From the NCBI GenBank assembly GCA_023415335.1, contig JAEZLD010000048.1, forward strand, positions 24,157 through 88,156: 64,000 nucleotides of DNA, in the 5' to 3' direction. Each line of letters begins with the position of its first letter. The first letter of the stretch is position 1. The notes under the pieces are model-generated. The model worked only from the letters and a program-made list of their open reading frames with translations, had not been told where the DNA came from and made no database searches. Below are positions 9,915 to 17,927 of this stretch, piece by piece. The position numbers were made by a program, and so were the translations under genes. Source of the DNA: Bacillota bacterium. GTDB lineage: Bacteria; Bacillota; Clostridia; Clostridiales; Caloramatoraceae.

Positions 9915-10121
9915 CTAATCGTTCTCTATGACTTCCATCAAGTCTCCTAGGTCACAATGAAAAATCTTACAAAGGCGAAGCATGACTTCCATTGAAACGA
10001 CGCGGTCTTGATTAAGTTTTGTCATAGTATATTGCGAAAGTTCAGCCGCCTTCGCAAGTTCACTTTTTTTCATTTTGTTAGTTATCATAATAGTCCACAG
10101 TTTATCATATCTAACTATCAT
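9915..10121 (-). CDS. Small XRE-family HTH regulator
   Basis: A 68-residue one-domain DNA-binding protein beginning MIVRYDKLWTIMITNKMKKSE. The helix-turn-helix lies in SELAKAAELSQYTMTKLNQD, followed by a segment (LRLCKIFHCDLGDLME) typical of the short Cro/C1-type (HTH_26) regulators. A longer reading to 10211 exists, but the ATG at 10121 has a strong AGGAGGAAG site and gives the standard family length. The gene is 57 bases upstream of the helicase and in the same orientation, so it is the first gene of the cassette operon. A palindrome on the promoter -10 box just upstream is a good candidate for its own operator, implying autorepression of the cassette (inference). Confidence 0.88.
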   Translation of the reverse strand: MIVRYDKLWTIMITNKMKKSELAKAAELSQYTMTKLNQDRVVSMEVMLRLCKIFHCDLGDLMEVIEND

Positions 10122-10176
10122 GCTCTTCCTCCTATATGTAAAATTTAATCTACTTTCAGCTAGATACAAAAATACA

Positions 10177-10211
10177 TGATATAGTATATCACAGTTCTCG
10201 TAAAGCTTCAA
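10177..10211 (-). promoter_or_regulatory. Promoter of the helicase-kinase cassette with palindromic operator
   Basis: On the minus strand a -35 TTGAAG (10206-10211) and a -10 TATACT (10183-10188) are separated by 17 bases. The -10 box is embedded in a perfect 15-nt odd palindrome, TGATATAGTATATCA (10177-10191), as expected of an operator where a repressor would block RNA polymerase. The regulator gene starts about 55 bases downstream. Confidence 0.6.
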
Positions 10212-10677
10212 TGTATTTTATCGAACTAACAAGAATTACACTAGAATGTGTCGATTTAAATCATCACCTAAAGTGAAAACATCCCACACCAGGCCGCGAA
10301 AACCCAGTGCGGGGTGCAAGGTCTTAATATGCCGGGATACCGTATCCCAGGATCTCATAATGTCCGACCCCATAGCTGCGCTGTGCACAGGAATCGCCGG
10401 AGTCGCCCTCAGCGGTGTAAACTCAACAGTTATCGATAGTTTTAGCTTCAGTACAAAATAAAAATAGGCAAAAAAATAGAACCCCATGAGTTCTCGACTC
10501 ATAGGGCTCTCACTGCATTTAGTTTTCATTTAGTGCAAGCGATTGCGATTTGCATGTTTTTGTCGTGAATACCGGCGACAAAATGGAGAGGTTTGGAGAA
10601 AAAATTGGATAGTCACCACACCATATCGCAAAATCAATCGCAATAAACCGTTATAAGGGGACCTGCAGGGACTTAAT
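10212..10677. other. Junction between lysS and the accessory cassette; no convincing gene
   Basis: This 466-base stretch separates the conserved lysS end from the cassette. Open frames on either strand of 70-97 codons lack ribosome sites and family resemblance and overlap each other, so I do not call them. The stretch holds a 7+1+7 palindrome (GGGATACCGTATCCC, near 10336), a terminator-like hairpin at 10479-10508, and a plus-strand ATG near 10581 that reads MERFGEKIG then stops, resembling the first residues of an XRE-type phage repressor. Composition is richer in G+C than either flank. It looks like debris from integration or deletion events. Confidence 0.5.
10468..10509 (-). terminator. Probable rho-independent terminator downstream of lysS
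   Basis: On the minus strand GAGCCCTATGAG pairs with CTCATGGGGTTC (12 bp counting G-U pairs, 7-nt loop) and is followed by TATTTTTTT. It lies about 170 bases after the lysS stop and would end the greA-lysS transcript before the accessory cassette. Confidence 0.65.
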
Positions 10678-12204
10678 TTAGTCCAAAGGCTTCATGGTAG
10701 GGAACAGCAATACGTCCCTTATGGAATAGGAATCTGTAAGGAACATCACAAGTCTGTCTATACCTATTCCCAGACCTCCGGTAGGAGGCATTCCTATCTC
10801 CAGGGAGTTTACGAAATCATCATCCATTGCATATGCTTCGTCGTCTCCCAGCTCCTTTTCATTAGCCTGCTGCTGGAATCTTTCCAGCTGGTCTATTGGG
10901 TCGTTAAGCTCTGAATAGGCATTACCCAGTTCCCTTGCAAACACAAAGGCCTCAAACCTTTCGGTAAGCTCTGGGTGACCCTTTTTCTTCTTTGTAAGAG
11001 GCGAAACCTCTATTGGATAATCTAAAATAAAGGTTGGTTGTATCAGGTGCTCCTCAGCGTATGCCTCAAAGGCTGCATTTAATAGATCTCCCTTGGAGCA
11101 GTCTCCAAGCTTCTTCTTCAGCTCATCTAATACCTTTGGAAGCTGCTTTTTAACAACCTCTCTTGCTTCATCATCTGTCTTTATCTCGTTAAAGTCCACA
11201 CCTGCATACTGCTTTACTGCATCATGCATGGTAAGCCTTCGCCAAGGCGGCTTAAAGTCAATCTCAGTACCCTGGTAGGTTATCTTGGTAGTTCCATTAA
11301 CCTCTGTGCAGCAATATGCACACATGTTTTCCATAAGCTCCATCATTCCATTATAGTCTGTATATGCCTCATATAGCTCTATCATGGTAAACTCAGGGTT
11401 ATGCCTTATATCTATTCCTTCATTTCTGAAGTCCTTACCTATTTCATAAACCCTTTCAAAGCCTCCAACTATAAGCCTCTTCAGGTAAAGCTCGGTGGCT
11501 ATCCTTAGGTGTAGGTCTATATCCAAGGCATTGCTGTGGGTCATAAAGGGCCTTGCAGCAGCTCCACTGGCAATAGTGGAAAGTATTGGTGTCTCAACCT
11601 CTATATAATTTCTGTCGTCCAGGAACTTTCTTATAGCCTTTATTATCTGGGTTCTCTTATAGAAGGTATCCCTTACCTCAGGATTCACTATAAGATCCAC
11701 ATATCTCTGCCTGTACCTTAAATCAGGGTCCTTAAGTCCATGCCACTTCTCCGGAAGAGGCTTTAAGGATTTGGTAAGCAAAACAAAGTCCTTAACATGT
11801 ATGGATATTTCCCCAGTCTTTGTCTTAAATACCATGCCTTCAACACCGATAATATCTCCCAGATCCAACGTTTTAAAAAACTTAAGCTTTTCCTCACCTA
11901 CATCATCAATTTTAATATACATCTGAAGCTTTCCATATCTGTCATGTATATCACTGAAGCCGGCCTTTCCATGAACCCTCTTGGACATAAGCCTTCCAGC
12001 AACCCTTACATCCTTACCCTCAAGCTCCTCATAGTTATCCTTTACATCCTTTGAGGTGTGGGTTCTATCATACTTAACTATCTCAAATGGGTCCTGGTCT
12101 TTATTCTTCAACTCATCCAGCTTCTGCCTTCTCTGCATTATAAGCTCATTGTATTCATTCTCGAGCTTTTCTATTTCCACCTGATTTAATTCATCATTTG
12201 CCAT
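10678..12204 (-). CDS. lysS: Lysyl-tRNA synthetase, class II
   Basis: A 508-residue class II aminoacyl-tRNA synthetase that charges tRNA-Lys in the cytoplasm. An N-terminal OB-fold anticodon-binding domain ([18 protein letters not shown]) is followed by the catalytic core: motif 2 ([18 protein letters not shown]) and motif 3 ([14 protein letters not shown]). Length is normal for bacterial LysS. A GGGGGT ribosome site precedes the ATG. It follows greA by 36 bases and shares its promoter; no T-box sequence (AGGGTGGTACC) is visible upstream. In B. subtilis lysS also closes this conserved block. Confidence 0.98.
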   Translation of the reverse strand: MANDELNQVEIEKLENEYNELIMQRRQKLDELKNKDQDPFEIVKYDRTHTSKDVKDNYEELEGKDVRVAGRLMSKRVHGKAGFSDIHDRYGKLQMYIKIDDVGEEKLKFFKTLDLGDIIGVEGMVFKTKTGEISIHVKDFVLLTKSLKPLPEKWHGLKDPDLRYRQRYVDLIVNPEVRDTFYKRTQIIKAIRKFLDDRNYIEVETPILSTIASGAAARPFMTHSNALDIDLHLRIATELYLKRLIVGGFERVYEIGKDFRNEGIDIRHNPEFTMIELYEAYTDYNGMMELMENMCAYCCTEVNGTTKITYQGTEIDFKPPWRRLTMHDAVKQYAGVDFNEIKTDDEAREVVKKQLPKVLDELKKKLGDCSKGDLLNAAFEAYAEEHLIQPTFILDYPIEVSPLTKKKKGHPELTERFEAFVFARELGNAYSELNDPIDQLERFQQQANEKELGDDEAYAMDDDFVNSLEIGMPPTGGLGIGIDRLVMFLTDSYSIRDVLLFPTMKPLD

Positions 12205-12240
12205 ATTGTACCCCCGGTTATTTATTTGCCTTTATGGTCT

Positions 12241-12726
12241 CTACTTTCTCTTGATTTCAAGAACCTTAAACTTTCTTATTCCTTCTGGAACCTGTATTTC
12301 AACAATTTCTCCAACCTTGTGTCCTAAAAGTCCTCTTCCTATTGGTGACTCATTGGATATTTTCATCTGGATGGGGTCAGCCTCAGCAGAGCCAACTATA
12401 GTAATCTCCATCTCATCATCGTACTCTATCTCATTAACCCTTGTAGTTGCTCCTACGGAAATAACATCCGTCTTAACATCATCCTCATCAATAATCTTCG
12501 CATTTTTAAGCATATTTTCAAGGGTTGCAATTCTTCCCTCAACAAATGCCTGCTCGTTTTTCGCCTCATCGTATTCTGAGTTCTCACTAAGATCTCCAAA
12601 TGAAAGAGCAGTCTTTATCTTCTGGGTGACTTCCTTTCTCCTGACTGTTTTAAGCTGTTCAAGCTCATCCTCAATCTTTTTTAATCCCTCATATGTAAGT
12701 ATGACCTGCTTGCTGTTTTCGCTCAT
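12241..12726 (-). CDS. greA: Transcription elongation factor GreA
   Basis: A 161-residue GreA. It enters the secondary channel of backtracked RNA polymerase and stimulates transcript cleavage. The N-terminal coiled coil carries the acidic tip in [17 protein letters not shown], and the C-terminal FKBP-like domain carries [21 protein letters not shown]. The start at 12726 is chosen because GGAGGGG lies nine bases upstream; an ATG at 12744 would place that ribosome site inside the gene. It lies immediately upstream of lysS in one operon. Confidence 0.96.
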   Translation of the reverse strand: MSENSKQVILTYEGLKKIEDELEQLKTVRRKEVTQKIKTALSFGDLSENSEYDEAKNEQAFVEGRIATLENMLKNAKIIDEDDVKTDVISVGATTRVNEIEYDDEMEITIVGSAEADPIQMKISNESPIGRGLLGHKVGEIVEIQVPEGIRKFKVLEIKRK

Positions 12727-12860
12727 TTTACGAATCCCCTCCATTATTTTTTCGCAATTCCCTGATGTTACACAACAGAGATCATGGCGCTAGGCTTATT
12801 ATAAGCTTGCTTTCTCAAGCATTTTTAATTATTTAACATATACATAACTAATATAATATA

Positions 12861-12888
12861 AGCACTATAAAGGTTTCTTTACAGTGCT
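12861..12888 (-). other. Hairpin in the greA 5' leader
   Basis: AGCACTGTAAAG pairs with CCTTTATAGTGCT with one mismatch around a short A-rich loop. It lies in the roughly 180-nt leader between the greA promoter and start codon. No U-run follows, so it is not a classical terminator; its function is unknown. Confidence 0.45.
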
Positions 12889-12913
12889 CTAAGCCTCCGA
12901 TTCATTAGATGAT

Positions 12914-12942
12914 ATTATAAAGCACTACCAGTTTAATGTCAA
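12914..12942 (-). promoter_or_regulatory. Consensus sigma-A promoter for greA-lysS
   Basis: A perfect -35 TTGACA (12937-12942) and a perfect -10 TATAAT (12914-12919) on the minus strand, 17 bases apart. Transcription would start near 12907, giving a long untranslated leader before greA. Confidence 0.85.
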
Positions 12943-12975
12943 CAATTTTATTGCTTGTATTATATATACTATGTA

Positions 12976-13758
12976 CTACCTTTTCAAAACAACCTTACCT
13001 TGCTGCATAATTGCATCAACAAAGAAGCCTTCTCTCTCTGCCATATTCCATATTCTATCCTTTCCAATGCATGACAGATATCCTTGTACAGCTTCCTCCC
13101 GCAGGCCCCCCATGTCTTTATAGGCAATACCTACATCATCAAACCACCGGCCTGATTGCTTAGGCTTTGGAAACCTCATAAGAAGTGTTGGCCGGTCCTT
13201 AGTTAAAAGCTGTGTATAGTCATCATTGTCAGCTGCAAGTATCACCGCATCAGCCCTTTCTGAGGCTTTTATAGGGTCCTCTACTACGGCTGCCGAAATT
13301 CCATACTCTATCATGGCCTTCTCCGCAATATCCATAAGCCTCCCTTTGTTTTCCTTGGTAACAAGAAGTATTCTTCTGGCTATAGGGCATAACAGTTTAA
13401 ATGCACACATACCTTCGTAGGTAGCTCCATCTCCTATTACCACCTCGCCCAGCCTCAGGTCACAACCTAAGCTTACGCTGTAGTAATCCAGTGCCCTAAT
13501 CAGCAAAGAATAGTAGCACAGTTTGGAATAGTTTATATTATAATCCCTCGAAACTACTATCTTAGAAATTCTGCCTGCCATTTTCTTTGCCTGACGGAGT
13601 TTTAAAGCTTCATTTTCTTCAGATACATTTATCCAGGTATAGTCTATATCTTCAATACTATCCTTTATTGTTTCAGGTGGCAAAATATACCTTAGAAAGC
13701 TGCTTTTTCTTTTCCCCTCTGTGTATTTTTCCTTGGAGATAACGGCAAAGCCCTGCAT
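12976..13758 (-). CDS. Conserved protein of unknown function with Rossmann-like core
   Basis: A 260-residue soluble protein between dusB and greA that I cannot name. The central part has alternating beta/alpha pattern: GEVVIGDGATYEGMCAFKLL, then RILLVTKENKGRLMDIAEKA and ADAVILAAD, resembling a nucleotide-binding Rossmann fold, though the first loop (GDGATYEG) is not a classical GxGxxG. No signal peptide or membrane segment is visible. It starts with ATG after an AGGAAG site. It lies 45 bases after dusB and may be co-transcribed with it. A role in cofactor handling or as a degenerate dehydrogenase is possible but unsupported. Confidence 0.75.
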   Translation of the reverse strand: MQGFAVISKEKYTEGKRKSSFLRYILPPETIKDSIEDIDYTWINVSEENEALKLRQAKKMAGRISKIVVSRDYNINYSKLCYYSLLIRALDYYSVSLGCDLRLGEVVIGDGATYEGMCAFKLLCPIARRILLVTKENKGRLMDIAEKAMIEYGISAAVVEDPIKASERADAVILAADNDDYTQLLTKDRPTLLMRFPKPKQSGRWFDDVGIAYKDMGGLREEAVQGYLSCIGKDRIWNMAEREGFFVDAIMQQGKVVLKR

Positions 13759-13803
13759 GTTGTTCTTCCTGTCATTGCTATATAATAGAATATATGACGT
13801 AGT

Positions 13804-14772
13804 TTAATCATTATTCGTAGCTTTGTAATTCAACAGAAGCTTTCTTATCTGCTCCTCGTCCTCCAGTTTATTTATCTCTTGTCTCAGCTGTGCTGCCCCT
13901 TTCATTCCCTTTAGGTACCATCCCAGCTGTTTCCTCATTTCAAACATTCCTTTATGACCCTTATTGCTACATACCATATCAAAATGCCTTAGTGCCATAT
14001 CTATCCTCTCAGAAACAGATGGCTCGGGAATCAGCTCACCAGTGGTTAAATATGTGCAAACTCTTTTGAATATCCAAGGGTTCCCAAGGGCTCCTCTGCC
14101 AATCATTATTGCATCGCAGCCTGTTTCATCAAAAAGAGCCTTTGCCTCTAATGGTCCTGTCACATCTCCATTTCCAATAACAGGTATGGATACGGCTTTC
14201 TTCACCTTAGCAATTATATCCCAGTCAGCCCTGCCCTCATACATCTGAGCCCTTGTCCTTCCGTGCACAGCAACTGCAGAGGCTCCAGAGTCTTCTATCA
14301 TTCTGGCGAACTCTACTGCATTAACAGACTCCTCATCCCAGCCCTTTCTTATTTTAACGGTAACCGGCACCCTGGAGTTCTTTACCACGCTGCTTATCAC
14401 CTGGCTTGCTAGCTTAGGATTTTTCATAAGTGCCGATCCATCACAGTTCTTTATTACCTTCGGGGCAGGGCATCCCATGTTTATATCCACAATAGCGACC
14501 TTAGGATCAAGACTTACCTGGGCAGCAGTTTTTCCCATGACCTCAGGGTCCGAGCCGAATATCTGAAGGGCAGCAGGAGCTTCTCTTTCGTCTATGTCCA
14601 TAAGTTTTTCTGTTTTCTGACTTGAATAATATAATCCTTTGGAGCTTACCATTTCAGTATACACCAGCCCGCAACCCATCTCTTTGCATAAAACCCTGAA
14701 GGTCTTGTCTGTAACACCCGCCATAGGGGCAAGAAAAATATTGTTTGATGGTATGTATTTACCTATTTTCAT
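13804..14772 (-). CDS. dusB: tRNA-dihydrouridine synthase DusB
   Basis: A 322-residue FMN-dependent TIM-barrel enzyme that reduces uridines in the tRNA D-loop. Diagnostic motifs: LAPMAGVTD at the N-terminus, NMGCPAPKV with the catalytic cysteine region (KNCDGSAL), VHGRTRAQMYEGRADW, PVIGNGDV and IMIGRGALGNPWIF for FMN binding. Length is normal. It starts eight bases after the coaX stop, so the two are co-transcribed, as in the ftsH-coaX-dusB-lysS order of other Firmicutes. Confidence 0.96.
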   Translation of the reverse strand: MKIGKYIPSNNIFLAPMAGVTDKTFRVLCKEMGCGLVYTEMVSSKGLYYSSQKTEKLMDIDEREAPAALQIFGSDPEVMGKTAAQVSLDPKVAIVDINMGCPAPKVIKNCDGSALMKNPKLASQVISSVVKNSRVPVTVKIRKGWDEESVNAVEFARMIEDSGASAVAVHGRTRAQMYEGRADWDIIAKVKKAVSIPVIGNGDVTGPLEAKALFDETGCDAIMIGRGALGNPWIFKRVCTYLTTGELIPEPSVSERIDMALRHFDMVCSNKGHKGMFEMRKQLGWYLKGMKGAAQLRQEINKLEDEEQIRKLLLNYKATNND

Positions 14773-14780
14773 GCTATCAC

Positions 14781-15557
14781 CTATCTGTTCTTTTCATAAA
14801 GTATTCTTAGTCCCTCTAATGTAAGGAAAGGATGAACCTCATTTATAGTAGTGCTTTCTGATGCTATCATCTTTGCCATACCTCCAGTTGCAACCACATA
14901 AGGCTCCTTTTCTCCTAAGCCCTTCATTTCCTCCTTCATTCTTCCTACAATATAGTCTACCTGTCCTATATATCCATACACAATTCCAGCCTGCATACTC
15001 TGTATTGTATTTTTGCAGATTACATTTTGGGGCTTAACTATATCAATCCTTGGGAGCTTGGCAGCCTTTGCAAACAGTGATTCGGCGGCAATTTTTACAC
15101 CAGGGACTATGGCCCCACCGTAATAGTCTCCATTTTCACCAACTGCACAGAAGGTTGTGGCCGTTCCCATATCTATTATAACCAATGGGCGCTTATAAAT
15201 TTCTATTGCAGCTACAGCATTCACAATCCTGTCTGCTCCCACCTCTCTGGGGTTATCATATTTAATATTAATTCCAGTTTTAACCCCAGGGCCGACTACA
15301 ATAGGCATAAGCTTAAAGTATTTCCTTATACCATGTTCAAGAGAATACATTATGTTAGGCACTACGGAGGAAACTATTACTGCCTCCACCTTCTTATAGT
15401 CAAGCTCAGACCTTTGGAACAGCTCCAATATAAGTATTCCAAACTCATCTGCAGTCCTGCTTTCACCTGTTGAAAGCCTCCAGTCCGCCATAAGCTTTTT
15501 CCCCTCATAAACTCCCGCTACAATATTTGTGTTTCCCACATCGAAAACTAAAAGCAT
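14781..15557 (-). CDS. coaX: Type III pantothenate kinase
   Basis: A 258-residue CoaX, the first committed enzyme of coenzyme A synthesis, phosphorylating pantothenate. It has the ASKHA-type phosphate loop [14 protein letters not shown] at the N-terminus, the pantothenate-binding segment [11 protein letters not shown], and the adenosine-region motif [13 protein letters not shown], with GGAIVPGV following. Length matches the family. It lies between birA and dusB; birA upstream is also a cofactor gene. No other pantothenate kinase is in the window. Confidence 0.96.
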   Translation of the reverse strand: MLLVFDVGNTNIVAGVYEGKKLMADWRLSTGESRTADEFGILILELFQRSELDYKKVEAVIVSSVVPNIMYSLEHGIRKYFKLMPIVVGPGVKTGINIKYDNPREVGADRIVNAVAAIEIYKRPLVIIDMGTATTFCAVGENGDYYGGAIVPGVKIAAESLFAKAAKLPRIDIVKPQNVICKNTIQSMQAGIVYGYIGQVDYIVGRMKEEMKGLGEKEPYVVATGGMAKMIASESTTINEVHPFLTLEGLRILYEKNR

Positions 15558-15706
15558 TTTATCACTCCCATTACCTTTCTTCTATATGAATCTTCCATCC
15601 CTATATCATTAAAGTCTTCAGACCATAAACTGTTTCCCAGCTTTAATGCCCGCTTTGATGCAGGCATTTTAATAATAACATATATTATATTCATAATATA
15701 TCAGAT

Positions 15707-16705
15707 TTAAACCTGTGGTATTTTATAAAGTCCCCTTACGGAAACATCTCCACTGATTACTCTTGTGGTTTCTCCGCTATCAAGCCTTACAATAAGTGCC
15801 CCCTGGTCATCCATATTCAGTGCCACCCCTTCCCATACGCTGTCAGCGGCCATAAGCCTTACTCTTTTTCCAATCAGAACCGAGTATTTCTCTAACATTG
15901 GAACCATGGGCTTAAGTCCTTCCTTCTTGTATAATTCATAGCTTTTCTCAAAGCAGTTAAGTATAGAAGCCATTATCCTTTTTCTACTTAAGGCTTCTCC
16001 CTTATGAATCCTAAGGGATGTAGCAATATCACAAAGCTCCTGTGGAAAGGATAGCTGGTTTATGTTCATCCCCATTCCCACCACAATATAGTTAATTCTA
16101 TCCAGCTCTGCATTCATCTCCGTCAGTATTCCGCAGAGCTTCTTATTATCAAGTACAATATCGTTTGGCCATTTTATACCCGTCCTTATACCTGTTTCCT
16201 TCTCTAAGCCCTGTACAATTGATAGTGCCAGCACTGGTGTTATTGAAAAAGCACTTTCAGGGCTTACAGGGGGCTTAAGAAGTATTGATGCGGCAATGCT
16301 GTTGCCTTTGGTAGTTGCCCAGCTTCTGCCCTTCCTTCCCCTTCCTGACTGCTGCTCCTCAGCTATTATTATCAGCCCTTCCTCAGCACCCTTGGCTGCT
16401 TCCTTTTTAACCTGGTCATTGGTTGAGCCGGTGGTATCTAAATATATAATCCTTCTTCCAATATATCGGGTTTCAAGATACTGCCCTACCTCTACCTCTG
16501 ACATCACATCGGGGGATGATACAATCCTATAGCCATTCCGTGTTCTAGCCTCTATTTTATAGCCCTCGCTCTCCAGCTGCTTTATTATCTTCCAAACCGC
16601 TGCCCTGGATACTCTAAGGCTGCGGCTTAGCTCTTCACCCGAGACATATCCACCGCCTTCCAGCAGTTTTTTTAGTATTTCATCCTTCAATTGCACCACC
16701 ACCAA
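15707..16705 (-). CDS. birA: Bifunctional biotin ligase / biotin operon repressor BirA
   Basis: A 332-residue group II BirA. An N-terminal winged helix (ILKKLLEGGGYVSGEELSRSL) would bind a bio operator. The central ligase domain has the biotinyl-AMP loop GRGRKGRSW and KWPNDIV, and a C-terminal SH3-like domain follows (ALIVRLDSGETTRVISGDVS). It attaches biotin to carboxylase subunits. The start is uncertain: the frame opens with TTG followed by three GTG codons, and only an AGGA is visible upstream; I give the TTG at 16705. No biotin synthesis gene is nearby. Confidence 0.93.
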   Translation of the reverse strand: MVVVQLKDEILKKLLEGGGYVSGEELSRSLRVSRAAVWKIIKQLESEGYKIEARTRNGYRIVSSPDVMSEVEVGQYLETRYIGRRIIYLDTTGSTNDQVKKEAAKGAEEGLIIIAEEQQSGRGRKGRSWATTKGNSIAASILLKPPVSPESAFSITPVLALSIVQGLEKETGIRTGIKWPNDIVLDNKKLCGILTEMNAELDRINYIVVGMGMNINQLSFPQELCDIATSLRIHKGEALSRKRIMASILNCFEKSYELYKKEGLKPMVPMLEKYSVLIGKRVRLMAADSVWEGVALNMDDQGALIVRLDSGETTRVISGDVSVRGLYKIPQV

Positions 16706-16785
16706 AACATTTTCCTATAAGACTCCCTGATCTGCAGCCTGGCTATTACCCAGGAAATGTGCTGCAAATAAGTAGTTCGAAGCAT

Positions 16786-17250
16786 TTATTTTCTTCCAGT
16801 CCTGCATTCAATATACCTTTGTATTGCAGCGGCATTGGGCTTAAATATCTCTGAAGGAAGACTGTCTATTGAAAAAAAACCCAGCTGCTTTACCTCATCA
16901 TTATCACATCTAAGGGTTCCCTTATACCTTCTGCATATATATACCATGTCAATGTTAGATACCTGGTCCCCATTAGGATAAACATGATGCATCTCAGGAC
17001 CTGAAAATACCCCCAAAAACTCCAGTTCTTCAGCTATTAGTCCGGTTTCCTCATAAAGCTCCCTTTTAGCTGCATCCTCTACCCTCTCGTCAAGCTCCAC
17101 AGAACCTCCTGCATAAGCCCAGCTTGGCTCATCTGTTCTTAGCTGAAGCAGTATTTCCCCTTCTGCATTTTCTACTATTATACTGGCTCCACACTGCAGT
17201 ATAGGCCTTGTGCCAACCAGCTTCCTCATGTCCATAATATAACCTGACAT
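16786..17250 (-). CDS. NUDIX hydrolase
   Basis: A protein of about 154 residues with a complete Nudix box: GGSVELDERVEDAAKREL followed by YEETGL, which fits G-x5-E-x7-REU-x-EE-x-GU and supplies the Mg-binding glutamates. It would hydrolyse a nucleoside diphosphate linked to another group; the substrate cannot be read from sequence. The start at 17250 overlaps the upstream acetyltransferase stop by one base (TAATG), with GAGAGGTG as ribosome site, so the two genes are translationally coupled. Confidence 0.9.
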   Translation of the reverse strand: MSGYIMDMRKLVGTRPILQCGASIIVENAEGEILLQLRTDEPSWAYAGGSVELDERVEDAAKRELYEETGLIAEELEFLGVFSGPEMHHVYPNGDQVSNIDMVYICRRYKGTLRCDNDEVKQLGFFSIDSLPSEIFKPNAAAIQRYIECRTGRK

Positions 17251-17777
17251 TATAAGCACCTCTCATACAATCTGAAACGATCCAGTCCATAACTGCTGTA
17301 CCCAAGGTCTGCTGTTCCTGCATATGAAAAGCCAAGCTTCTCATAAAGCTTAATTGCTGGACTGTTCTTTTCGTACACATCCAGCCTTAATGCCTTCATG
17401 CCATCTCTTCTGCCCTGTTCTATGGAAAACTGCATAAGACCCTCTCCAATTCCCTTTTTTAAATAATAAGGCTCTACTGCCAGTGTATGTATAACATAGA
17501 TTTTACAATAATCCTCGTTTGAAGTCCAATTAACAGAACCATATCCATTCTCAGGCTCATGATTTAATATTATAGAGCCTGCAATTTTCCCATGGTCCAA
17601 TGCCACATACAGGCTGTCCTCTGATATACCTTTAAGTGCATCCTCACGTATAGGATATATCCCCTTTTTCCATCCAGGATAGTTCACCGTAGCTGCCAGA
17701 TAATCATTAAGACTGTCATAGAGCTGCGTTATTTCTTCAATATGGCCTATACCTGCCTTTTCTATTTTAATATTCAT
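17250..17777 (-). CDS. GNAT-family N-acetyltransferase
   Basis: A 175-residue GNAT acetyltransferase. The acetyl-CoA-binding core is visible as IHTLAVEPYYLKKGIGEGLM (beta4 and the Q/R-x-x-G-x-G/A-type loop, here KKGIGE) followed by ALRLDVYEKNSPAIKLYEKLGF, the standard C-terminal half. The acceptor is unknown. It overlaps the downstream NUDIX gene by one base. The pair occupies a position between ftsH and birA. Confidence 0.9.
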   Translation of the reverse strand: MNIKIEKAGIGHIEEITQLYDSLNDYLAATVNYPGWKKGIYPIREDALKGISEDSLYVALDHGKIAGSIILNHEPENGYGSVNWTSNEDYCKIYVIHTLAVEPYYLKKGIGEGLMQFSIEQGRRDGMKALRLDVYEKNSPAIKLYEKLGFSYAGTADLGYSSYGLDRFRLYERCL

Positions 17778-17890
17778 AAGCTTTCCTCCCGCCTATGCAC
17801 AAGTATTGCTGGAGCACATTTTCTATATTATAGTAAAACCCTCCCACATGCAATGGTAGATTCACTAATCCGCTGCACTGTTTTATTCTT

Positions 17891-17922
17891 AAAAAGGACG
17901 GTTTTCCTAAGAAAACCGCCCC
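17891..17922 (-). terminator. Terminator of ftsH
   Basis: On the minus strand GGCGGTTTTC pairs with GAAAACCGTC around a TTAG loop and is followed by CTTTTTA. It begins a few bases after the ftsH stop codon. Confidence 0.9.
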
Positions 17923-17927
17923 TATAG

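Noticed and set aside
10236..10529. 97-codon minus-strand and 71-codon plus-strand open frames next to lysS
   Set aside because: They overlap each other and a terminator hairpin, have no ribosome site, and resemble no family.
10653..10665. 13-nt sequence ATAAGGGGACCTG, present in reverse complement at 63947-63959, as possible element ends
   Set aside because: Dozens of 13-mer matches are expected by chance in a 64-kb window, and the two sites share no further flanking identity.
12745..12913. T-box riboswitch upstream of greA-lysS
   Set aside because: The conserved T-box antiterminator sequence and specifier-loop pattern are not visible.
15645..15668. AATGCC...GGCATT hairpin between coaX and birA as a birA terminator
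   Set aside because: No U-run follows the stem on the minus strand.
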